A DNA stretch of 41,098 nt from Planctomycetota bacterium (GTDB lineage: Bacteria > Planctomycetota > Phycisphaerae > UBA1845 > PWPN01), in contig JAKPHF010000063.1 in assembly GCA_029550525.1 (NCBI GenBank), positions 1 to 41,098 on the forward strand, written 5' to 3'. Positions 16,106 through 23,159 of this stretch are shown in pieces. The position numbers were made by a program, and so were the translations under genes. The notes below the pieces were generated by a model. That model saw nothing but the letters and a program-made list of their open reading frames with translations. It was not told the DNA's origin and made no database searches. Positions within the stretch are counted from its first letter, which is position 1. Each line of letters starts with the position of its first letter.

Positions 16106-17731
16106 ATGCCCATTTTTGTGCGCGGACTGACGCTGGGATTGGATGAGCCCGAAGAACGCCTGGTGGAGCGGGCGGCGGCACGGCTGCGCGTACCCGTTGG
16201 CGACATTCGGTGTTGGGCGGTCGTGAGGCGGTCCATCGACGCTCGGCGCAAAGACCGACTTCAATACACCTACAACGTCGAGCTGGCGCTGGCCGGCTCA
16301 CCAAAGCGGGAAGCGGCGCTGGTCCGCCGTCTGCGGCGTCAGGACGTGAGCATGCTCGTGCCGCAGGATCCGCCCGACCCGGTTCCCGGGCGTGAACCTC
16401 TGCCCGGCCGGCCGGTGGTGGTGGGCTTCGGCCCGGCCGGCATGTTCGCCGGCTACCTGCTCGCCAGCTTCGGCTATCAACCGCTTATCATCGACCGTGG
16501 CTTCGACGTCTCCACCCGCCATCGCGACATCATGGTGGACTTTTACCGGCACCGGCGGTTCCACCCGGAAAGCAACCTGCTGTTCGGCGAAGGCGGGGCG
16601 GGCACCTACTCCGACGGCAAGCTCTATACCCGTGTTCACGACCCACGGACGCGGCTCATCCTGGAGATCTTCTACCAGCACGGGGCCAACCCGGCCATCT
16701 TGATCGACGGCAAGCCACACATCGGCTCGGACAAGCTGCCGGGCATCTGCCGGCGAATCCGCATGCACATCGAGAAGATGGGCGGCGAGGTCCGGTTCGG
16801 CTCGCGTTTGGACGACGTCGTGATCGAGGATGGGACCATTAAGGCGGTGGTCGTCAACGGCGAACGCATCGATTGCGGACCCGTCTTGCTGGGTGTTGGC
16901 CATTCGGCACGGGACACGCTGCGCATGCTCGGCCGGCGAGGCGTGCAATTCGTGCCCAAGCCGTTCCAGCTTGGCGTGCGCATCGAGCATCCGCAGGCCA
17001 TGATCGATCGTTGGCAGTACGGCGATCACTGCGGCAATCTGCGACTGCCGCCCGCATCCTACGAACTCATTGCCAAGGGCGCGGCCGGGGCGGGCGACGT
17101 GTTCAGCTTCTGCATGTGCCCGGGCGGCACCATCCTGCCCACGAACGAATCGCCGGGCGAGATCGCCACCAACGGGGCCAGCCGATCCAAACGCGGCGGT
17201 GCCTACGGCAATGCTGGTCTGGTCGTCACGCTTCAGCCGGCCGAAGTCTGCCCCGAGGCCGCGACCGATGCGCTCAAAGCGTTCGATTATCTCGAACAGA
17301 TCGAGCGGACCGCATTCATGCTCACCGGCGAGTCGTATCGTGTGCCGTGCCAGCGAGCGGGCGACTTTGTCGCCGGACGCTCGTCGGACGGCACGCTGGA
17401 GACCAGCTATCCGTTGGGCGGACAGTGGCTCGATCTTCGCCGGATCATCCCGCCATTCGTGGCTGATGCGATCCGGCGCGGCCTGGAGATCCTCGATCGG
17501 CGGCTGCCCGGTTTTGCCGGCGCGGACGGCCTGATTACCGCGCCCGAGACGCGGGCCAGCGGCCCCGTTCGCCTCCTGCGCCATCCCGACACCCGCGAAT
17601 CGGTCTCGACGGCGCTTCTGTACCCGATCGGTGAAGGGGCTGGCTACGCGGGCGGCATCGTCAGCGCGGCCATCGACGGCCTCAAGAGCGCCGAGGCTGT
17701 CATCAGCCGGTACGCGGTTCCGAAGGCCTGA
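16106..17731 (+). CDS. COG2509-type FAD-dependent dehydrogenase
   Basis: A 541-residue flavoprotein. Residues 1-95 form the small N-terminal domain usual in this family (RGLTLGLDEPEE, then a segment ending before LPGRPVVVG). VVGFGPAGMFAGYLLA (about 105-120) is the FAD-binding GxGPAG motif, and GEGGAGTYSDGKLYTR (about 160-175) and PIGEGAGYAGGIVSAAIDG near the end are the other family hallmarks. The in-vivo reaction of this family is not established. Length and motifs look complete. A TACACT sequence at 16093-16098 could be a -10 box close enough to make the mRNA nearly leaderless, but no convincing -35 box is present. The next gene starts 82 bases downstream with its own ribosome site. Confidence 0.85.
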   Translation: MPIFVRGLTLGLDEPEERLVERAAARLRVPVGDIRCWAVVRRSIDARRKDRLQYTYNVELALAGSPKREAALVRRLRRQDVSMLVPQDPPDPVPGREPLPGRPVVVGFGPAGMFAGYLLASFGYQPLIIDRGFDVSTRHRDIMVDFYRHRRFHPESNLLFGEGGAGTYSDGKLYTRVHDPRTRLILEIFYQHGANPAILIDGKPHIGSDKLPGICRRIRMHIEKMGGEVRFGSRLDDVVIEDGTIKAVVVNGERIDCGPVLLGVGHSARDTLRMLGRRGVQFVPKPFQLGVRIEHPQAMIDRWQYGDHCGNLRLPPASYELIAKGAAGAGDVFSFCMCPGGTILPTNESPGEIATNGASRSKRGGAYGNAGLVVTLQPAEVCPEAATDALKAFDYLEQIERTAFMLTGESYRVPCQRAGDFVAGRSSDGTLETSYPLGGQWLDLRRIIPPFVADAIRRGLEILDRRLPGFAGADGLITAPETRASGPVRLLRHPDTRESVSTALLYPIGEGAGYAGGIVSAAIDGLKSAEAVISRYAVPKA

Positions 17732-17813
17732 GGCCTTATCGGTTGCCGGCCGCGACGCCCCGGGACACAATGCAGCAACGCAAATCGGGTGCCCAATCCG
17801 CGGGAGAAACGCT

Positions 17814-19445
17814 ATGCAACTCCGGACGCGCGGTCTGATCTCGTCGATGTTCATCCTGATCGGTGGGGCGGTGCTGCCGGTTGCCACGGCGGATAACAAC
17901 GCGAACGCCGCCGCACCGGTATATCGCATCTATCCATTGCTCGATGGACACTGTCAGATCCGCGGTAGCGACGCGTTTCACGGCGGCGATCCGAATGAGA
18001 TCTACGATTACGCGCTGTACATCTGGCTGGTGCTCGGAGGCGACAAACCCATCCTGGTAGATGCCGGCATCAGCGACATCGAGGAGATGAACCGCGGCGC
18101 GGCCAAGGTCTTGTACAAGCCGATCCACAAGAATCCCGGCGAGAACTGTCGCGATCAACTCCGCAAGTTCGGATTGACGCCCGACGATATCGGCCACGTC
18201 CTGATCACGCATCTGCACTTCGATCATGTGGACGACCTGCTGCTCTACCGCAACGCGAAGGTGTACGTGGGCCGCAAGGAGTGGGAGTTGGCCACATCCG
18301 GCGGGCCGACGTGGGGCCATGGGAAGATTCTCGGAACGTTCGGCAGCGAGCCCGAGTACCGCCGGCGCCTGCATCTGGTGGATGACGAAGAGATTTTTCC
18401 CGGTATCGAGGCGTTCTGGGTTGGTGGGCACACGCCGGGTTCGATGGCGTATCGCATCCGTACAGCGCACGGCTGGGCGGTCATCACCGGCGACACGGTG
18501 TCATTGCGGGCCAACCTCGATCGCAACATTCCGCCGGGTGTGCACTCGAGTCTCGATGAGTGCATGGCCGCGATGAAAGTCATCCGCAGCAAGGCTGACG
18601 TGGTGCTGGCCAGTCACGATCCGACGGTGCTGGATTACTGGCCGCCGGCACCGGATGGCCGGGACGCCCGCATCGCTCCGCGATACACCATCCGGGCCAT
18701 CAAGGTCGGCGAGTGTCAGGTGCGCGATTGCATCACGTTTCAGGGCGGACCGGCGGAAAAGACCAGCACATTCTACCTGTATGTCTGGGTGATCGAGGGC
18801 GGCAACCAGCCCATCGTCGTGGACACCGGTCCTCGCGATCCCGAGGGCTTCAGCCGAGGCACGGCGGCCTACATCCCCGGCGGCGTCAAACAATTGCCTG
18901 AAGAACGCACGCCCGAGGCGCTCGCGCGACATGGCATCGATCCCGCCGACGTGAGTCACGTGATCGTGACGCACTTGCATGGCGATCATTACGACTATTT
19001 CGATGCATTCGAGAATGCAAAATTGGTTGTGAATCGGCGGGAATACGAGGAAGGACAGGCGGGACTGGCTGAGAGCGTGCGTCAGGCCCTCGCTCGCCGG
19101 CCTGACGCCCTCATGCTGGTGGGCGACGAGGAAATCGTGCCCGGCATTCGCACGTTCCGCGTCGGCTGTCATACGAACGGCAGCCAGGCCGTGCTTGTCC
19201 AGACGCACATGGGGCCGGCCGTGCTGACTGGTGACGCCGTGTACCTTTACGAGAACATCGAAACCAATCGTCCGACGCAGAGTCCGGATTCCAACGCCTG
19301 CATCGACGCCATGCAGCGCATCCGCGACGCGGCAGACATCATTCTGCCCGCCCACGATCCGCTGACACTGGTGCGATGGCCCGGTGGAATCATTGGCGGC
19401 CACCAGAATGCCGCGGTGCGAGCGACGTCCCGGCCGAGCCGATAA
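17814..19445 (+). CDS. Secreted protein with two tandem metallo-beta-lactamase-fold domains
   Basis: A 543-residue exported hydrolase made of two homologous MBL domains. I start at the ATG at 17814 (GGGAG about 7 bases before it), which gives a signal peptide up to about residue 25. Domain one (about 40-285) has HLHFDH (His133, His135, Asp137, His138), then GGHTPGS, GDTVSL and SHDP. Domain two (about 290-535) has HLHGDH (His387, His389, Asp391, His392), then GCHTNGS, GDAVYL and AHDP. All metal ligands are present in both halves, so both may bind two zinc ions. The closest visible resemblance is to N-acyl homoserine lactonase-like and related MBL hydrolases. The substrate is unknown. Confidence 0.83.
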   Translation: MQLRTRGLISSMFILIGGAVLPVATADNNANAAAPVYRIYPLLDGHCQIRGSDAFHGGDPNEIYDYALYIWLVLGGDKPILVDAGISDIEEMNRGAAKVLYKPIHKNPGENCRDQLRKFGLTPDDIGHVLITHLHFDHVDDLLLYRNAKVYVGRKEWELATSGGPTWGHGKILGTFGSEPEYRRRLHLVDDEEIFPGIEAFWVGGHTPGSMAYRIRTAHGWAVITGDTVSLRANLDRNIPPGVHSSLDECMAAMKVIRSKADVVLASHDPTVLDYWPPAPDGRDARIAPRYTIRAIKVGECQVRDCITFQGGPAEKTSTFYLYVWVIEGGNQPIVVDTGPRDPEGFSRGTAAYIPGGVKQLPEERTPEALARHGIDPADVSHVIVTHLHGDHYDYFDAFENAKLVVNRREYEEGQAGLAESVRQALARRPDALMLVGDEEIVPGIRTFRVGCHTNGSQAVLVQTHMGPAVLTGDAVYLYENIETNRPTQSPDSNACIDAMQRIRDAADIILPAHDPLTLVRWPGGIIGGHQNAAVRATSRPSR

Positions 19446-19481
19446 CGTTGCTCAGGATTGCCGACTTCAAAGGGAAAAACG

Positions 19482-19509
19482 TCCTGCCCGCCTGTTGTGG
19501 CGGGCAGGA
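19482..19509 (-). terminator. Rho-independent terminator for the minus-strand gene at 19535
   Basis: An 11-base-pair perfect stem (19482-19492 with 19499-19509) and a 6-base loop lie between convergent genes. On the minus strand the stem is followed after two bases by TTTTT. On the plus strand it also lies 36 bases past the stop of the tandem MBL gene, but without a U-tract. Confidence 0.65.
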
Positions 19510-19534
19510 TGCTCGTTCCCCGTGATGCCGATCA

Positions 19535-19963
19535 TTAGGCCATCACGAGCTCGGTCTTGTGCCGGCCCAGGTCCACGAACTTGGACACGAAGGCGTCCAG
19601 CGCAGCCTGGAAGCACGACTCGGCCCACTCCTGGTCGGCCTCCCGGAGACTGCCTTGTATTTTGGCGCCGCTCACCCGCCCGATGCCGGGCAGCGAGTAT
19701 TCGTATTCGCACTCCAGCGTGTCGAACCCGTCCATCTTGAACCAGACCAGCACGTAGCCGTTCTCGGTCAGGCCGAAGCGAAACGTCCAGCGATCCGCCT
19801 GCGCCTTGGGGCTCGAGATGTCGAAGCGCCACTGAGCCAGGAACGACGACATGGATTCGAAAGCGGGATCGAGAGCCTCGCGGGCGAACCGCTCGAACCA
19901 CTGCGTCGACTGGCTGCACAAGGCTTGCATCTGCTGTGCGAATTGCTGCTGCCACTGATTCAT
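19535..19963 (-). CDS. Small conserved-looking protein of unknown function
   Basis: A 142-residue, apparently cytosolic acidic protein. The longer open frame reaches back to 20485, but the ATG at 19963, preceded by GGAG, opens the recognisable part, starting MNQWQQQFAQQMQALC. The N-terminal third is a Gln-rich helix. The middle (WTFRFGLTENGYVLVWFKM, LECEYEYSLPGIGRVSG) reads as a beta sheet, and the end is an amphipathic helix (ADQEWAESCFQAALDAFVSKF). I recognise no family. It has its own terminator and lies divergent to a lipoprotein gene. Confidence 0.6.
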   Translation of the reverse strand: MNQWQQQFAQQMQALCSQSTQWFERFAREALDPAFESMSSFLAQWRFDISSPKAQADRWTFRFGLTENGYVLVWFKMDGFDTLECEYEYSLPGIGRVSGAKIQGSLREADQEWAESCFQAALDAFVSKFVDLGRHKTELVMA

Positions 19964-20387
19964 CGATCTGCTCCGGTGAAGGATGAACACGCCCAGCCCG
20001 GCCTGCCCCGGCCGGCGCGGTCTTACCTGGTGAGATACGATAGCTTGGGTCGTCGGGGCAAATTGGGGCGACGCGGAAAGATTGACGCAGCGACGCAAGG
20101 GGGCGGCGATGTGGCAATGGATGAACAGAGCTGCGATCGGGAAGGGATGTTTTTTCGGACCGCAACCGGCCAGTGGATAGGAAGCGATTACGGCGGCGGA
20201 TACGGTTGCTGCCGTTGGTGATCTGGCGGATAATTCCGGACGTCGGCCCGAATCGGGGCCGAGGGAGGATTCCTTGAACGCGATCGCGAATGGGCGTGGT
20301 GTGTTGGGTTTCGAGCTGCACACAGACGGGCCAGTGCCAGTCGGACGCGGGCCTCTGCACGGGAAGGTCGTCGCTAGAACGCCGAAC
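19964..20387. other. Non-coding stretch between divergent genes
   Basis: This 424-base region separates the minus-strand unknown gene from the lipoprotein esterase. A strong GGGAGG precedes an in-frame TTG at 20274, which could be an upstream start of the esterase frame. I see no clear promoter pair, repeat or RNA gene. Confidence 0.4.
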
Positions 20388-21404
20388 ATGCGACGGTGTG
20401 GATGGCACATCTTGATGGCCGGGCTGATCCTGACGCTGACAACCGGCTGCCCGGTAGTCAGCAACCTGCCGGCTCCGGGCCGCATCCTGGAGCAGAAGGC
20501 GGCCGAGACCGGCCAGGACTACTACGTGTATGTCCCGAGTCACTACACCGCCGAGCGCCTCTGGCCGGTGGTGATCACCTGTCACGGCACGCGGCCTTAC
20601 GACACCGCGCCCGCTCAATTGGCCGAGTGGAAGGGACTGGCTGAGCAGAAGAACTTCCTGCTCATCGTGCCTGAACTCAAGGGAACCGTGGGCGATTTCG
20701 TGCCGTCCCTGGCCGAGCAAATTCGCCGCCAGATGGAGGACGAGGCCACCATCCTCTCGGCGTTGCGCAGCGTCTCGGCGGCGTACAGCGTCGATCCTTC
20801 TCGTGTGTTCCTTACCGGATGGTCGGCCGGCGGATTCGCCGTGCTGTTCACCGGCCTGCGTCATCCCGAAATCTTCCGCGCGCTGTCGCTACGGCAGACC
20901 AACTTCAATCCGGCGTTTGTCGAGCCGTGCGTGCCGTTCCTCGATCGCACGCAGCCCATCCAGGTGACCTACGGCAGTCTCGATCCGCTGCGCGACCACG
21001 CGATCAAATGCATCGAGTGGCTGCGATCGCATGAGTTCGAACCGGCCACCGTCGAACGCGCCGGCACCCATCGTCGCGATCCCGTGCCCGTGTACAACTT
21101 TTTCGTGCACGTCGTGCGGCACCAGCCGTGGGTCCGCATACGAGTGAAGAACGATCCCGACGACCCGATGAGGCTTTCGTTCAGCGTGCAGACCTCGTTT
21201 GATCCGGTGAACTATCTGTGGGATTTCGGCGACGGCACCGAGCGGTCGCCCGTGGCCGCCCCGGAACATCGTTACGAGAAGCCGGGCCAGTACAACGTGC
21301 GAGTGGGCGTCTGGCAGACCGAAAAAAACAGGTACGTTCGGCAGATCCAGGTCCGGGTTCCCCGCGTGCGCCTGGGCGTGGCGCCCGCGCAAGCGGAGGA
21401 ATAG
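20388..21404 (+). CDS. Lipoprotein alpha/beta-hydrolase with C-terminal PKD domain
   Basis: A 338-residue envelope lipoprotein. With the ATG at 20388 the signal peptide ends in the lipobox LTLTTGC (Cys21). Residues about 40-240 form an esterase/PHB-depolymerase-like alpha/beta hydrolase: VVITCHGTRP is the oxyanion region and GWSAGG carries the nucleophile Ser146; the His is probably in ERAGTHRRD. Residues about 255-330 form a PKD-type beta domain (NYLWDFGDGT, HRYEKPGQYNVRVGV), common in secreted carbohydrate-related enzymes. A TTG at 20274 in the same frame has a better ribosome site but would put 38 residues before the signal. Substrate unknown; removal of ester groups from polysaccharide is plausible. 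Confidence 0.78.
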   Translation: MRRCGWHILMAGLILTLTTGCPVVSNLPAPGRILEQKAAETGQDYYVYVPSHYTAERLWPVVITCHGTRPYDTAPAQLAEWKGLAEQKNFLLIVPELKGTVGDFVPSLAEQIRRQMEDEATILSALRSVSAAYSVDPSRVFLTGWSAGGFAVLFTGLRHPEIFRALSLRQTNFNPAFVEPCVPFLDRTQPIQVTYGSLDPLRDHAIKCIEWLRSHEFEPATVERAGTHRRDPVPVYNFFVHVVRHQPWVRIRVKNDPDDPMRLSFSVQTSFDPVNYLWDFGDGTERSPVAAPEHRYEKPGQYNVRVGVWQTEKNRYVRQIQVRVPRVRLGVAPAQAEE

Positions 21405-21447
21405 CGCGGGCGGGCCCACGGATCGCTGACTCAAAGAAGACTATCCC

Positions 21448-21488
21448 CTGTCAACCTGAGGGCGGCGAAGCCGCCCTCAGGTTGACAG
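21448..21488. terminator. Perfect 19-bp inverted repeat, possible bidirectional terminator
   Basis: Arms 21448-21466 and 21470-21488 are perfectly complementary around the 3-base loop GAA. It lies 43 bases after the lipoprotein stop and faces the convergent ATPase gene. No U-tract follows on either strand. Confidence 0.55.
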
Positions 21489-21510
21489 AAGAGTTAGTGC
21501 GGACTGCAAA

Positions 21511-21537
21511 CCGGCGGCTCACGCCGCCGGCTATTGA
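21511..21537. repeat. Palindrome with CTATTGAC-type tail
   Basis: CCGGCGGC (21511-21518) and GCCGCCGG (21523-21530) enclose the loop TCAC and are followed by CTATTGA(C). The same architecture recurs at 34868-34893. Confidence 0.6.
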
Positions 21538-21612
21538 CCGGCGCGCCTACGGGGCGAGAAGGTGCCCGACGCTGAACACGTGCCAGGTGTCACCAGGATG
21601 CCGTGTTCAAAC

Positions 21613-21640
21613 GCCTCAGGACTCAAGTCTCAAGTCTCAA
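21613..21640. repeat. Heptameric repeat array after the YchF-like gene
   Basis: Four 7-base units in exact phase (GCCTCAG, GACTCAA, then GTCTCAA twice) start 11 bases after the stop of the minus-strand ATPase gene. On the minus strand each unit contains TGA. Same family as 1673-1721. Confidence 0.8.
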
Positions 21641-21651
21641 GCCTTCTCCGG

Positions 21652-22716
21652 CTACACGTTGAACTTGATATTGAGGATATCCCCATCCTGCACGATGTAG
21701 TTCTTGCCTTCGAGGCGCACTTTGCCGGCGGCCTTGGCGGCCTTCATGTCGCCGGCGGCTTTCAGGTCCTCGAATGCGACGGTCTCAGCCCGGATGAAGC
21801 CGCGGGCCAGATCGGTGTGAATCTTCCCAGCGGCCTCGACGGCCGTGCTGCCCTTGCGGACCGACCAGGCCCGCACTTCGTCCTCGCCGCAGGTCAGGAA
21901 CGAGATCAGCCCCACCGCGTCGTAGCAGACCTGGATGAGCCGGTCGCGGGCGGGCACCTTCACGCCGAGATCGTCAAGAAACGCCTGGCGGTCCGCGGGC
22001 TCGAGTCCGGCGATCTGCTCTTCCGTCTCGGCACACAAGGCGATGGTGGCCCGCGCGTGTTCGCACACGAACGGCGGCGGAGCGGCGGCCTGGCTCTCGT
22101 TGACGTTAATCACGACCACCAGCGGCAACTCGGTGAGGAACGCATAACTGGCCAGCGCCTTGCGCTCCTCGTCGGTCTCGATGGCAGTGGTGACCGGTTG
22201 CTCGGACTCCAGCGCCTGTTGAAGCCGCCGCATGAGTTCGAGTTCCTTTTTCTCCTGCTCGTGCGTCTTGGTCGGCTTGGTCAGCGCCTTTTCCAGCCGC
22301 TCGATGCGCGTGGTCACCGTGTCCAGATCGCAGAACAGCAGTTCGGACAGCAACTCGTCCAAATCGGCCTTGGGATCGACTCGGTTGCGGTAAGGCGGCA
22401 CGGAAGGGTTCTCGAAGGCCCGCACCACGGCCACGATCGCGTCCGATTGCCGGATGCTGGGCAGGGCCTTGCGGAATTCGGCCTGCTGCGAGGCCGTTTC
22501 GTGGCTGAACCCCGGGACGTCGAGCACGTCGATGGTCGCTTCGGTATACTTCTTGGGCTTGTACATGGCCGCGAGCACATCCAGTCGGGGATCGGGCACT
22601 TTCACCGAGGCCATCTGTTCGCCCATCACCGGGTGCGAGCTCGGCGGCTGACCGGTCACCGCCCGAAAGAGGGTGGACTTGCCGCTCTGGGGTGGGCCGA
22701 CGAATGCGATTCTCAT
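21652..22716 (-). CDS. ychF: YchF/Obg-like P-loop ATPase with TGS domain
   Basis: A 354-residue P-loop protein. The Walker A region is GPPQSGKST (residues 7-15), the G3 region is DVPGF (about 66-70), and the G4 equivalent is NVNE (about 202-205), the NxxE form that gives YchF its ATP rather than GTP preference. A helical coiled region spans about 125-195, and the C-terminal 85 residues are a TGS domain (GLISFLTCGEDEVRAWSVRKGS, ILNIKFNV). YchF binds ribosomes and responds to stress. The P-loop differs from the usual NVGKS form, so this may be a diverged paralogue. The start at 22716 follows an AGAGGATGAG region. Confidence 0.8.
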   Translation of the reverse strand: MRIAFVGPPQSGKSTLFRAVTGQPPSSHPVMGEQMASVKVPDPRLDVLAAMYKPKKYTEATIDVLDVPGFSHETASQQAEFRKALPSIRQSDAIVAVVRAFENPSVPPYRNRVDPKADLDELLSELLFCDLDTVTTRIERLEKALTKPTKTHEQEKKELELMRRLQQALESEQPVTTAIETDEERKALASYAFLTELPLVVVINVNESQAAAPPPFVCEHARATIALCAETEEQIAGLEPADRQAFLDDLGVKVPARDRLIQVCYDAVGLISFLTCGEDEVRAWSVRKGSTAVEAAGKIHTDLARGFIRAETVAFEDLKAAGDMKAAKAAGKVRLEGKNYIVQDGDILNIKFNV

Positions 22717-23159
22717 GATGTTCTCATCCTCTCGGTCGAATCGGCGACCGTTACTGACAATCGAGCCAAAAGGGTGATTGTATGGCGCGAGGCGTCGGGG
22801 TCAACGCGGAGAAGCACGTCGAGACGCAGCCGGAGGCGCCCGCCGGTCGCCAGCGTAGTTCATGCGGGCCGGCTCGTACTTCCGGTTCGCCCGTCGGGCG
22901 AAGCAGCATGCGGTTTCTCGAAGGCCTAGCCAGACCGCCCGGCCGAATATCCCCGGGAGGCCTGGGTAGGCCCCGGGAGCCGGGGCAGGCGTGTCCGCTG
23001 AAGGCAGGCCGGCTCAGCGGTCCTATAGTAACATTGTGATGTCAGTGCCTTTGGAAGGACAGCGCGGAGTCGACTCTCGACGACGAGAACACATCCGTGA
23101 TGCGTAGGCATCACACAGCGGCTCGGCAGCGGCGACGGCGAACCGGTTTGTGGTGTGGC
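22717..23159. promoter_or_regulatory. Structured intergenic region upstream of the copper ATPase
   Basis: This 443-base gap between divergent genes has no credible coding sequence. It contains a bulged hairpin at 22952-22977 (loop GGGT), a perfect dyad CCGCTGA/TCAGCGG at 22995-23020, and immediately after it a -10-like TATAGT at 23024-23029. No good -35 box is spaced to match, which would fit an activator-dependent promoter. That these control copA is inference. Confidence 0.4.

Noticed and set aside
16298..17929. A 543-codon minus-strand frame.
   Set aside because: It is an antisense shadow of the COG2509 flavoprotein; no motifs and biased composition.
22782..23039. An 85-codon frame upstream of the copper ATPase.
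   Set aside because: The translation is Gly/Pro/Arg-rich and the region consists of hairpins; it does not look like protein coding sequence.
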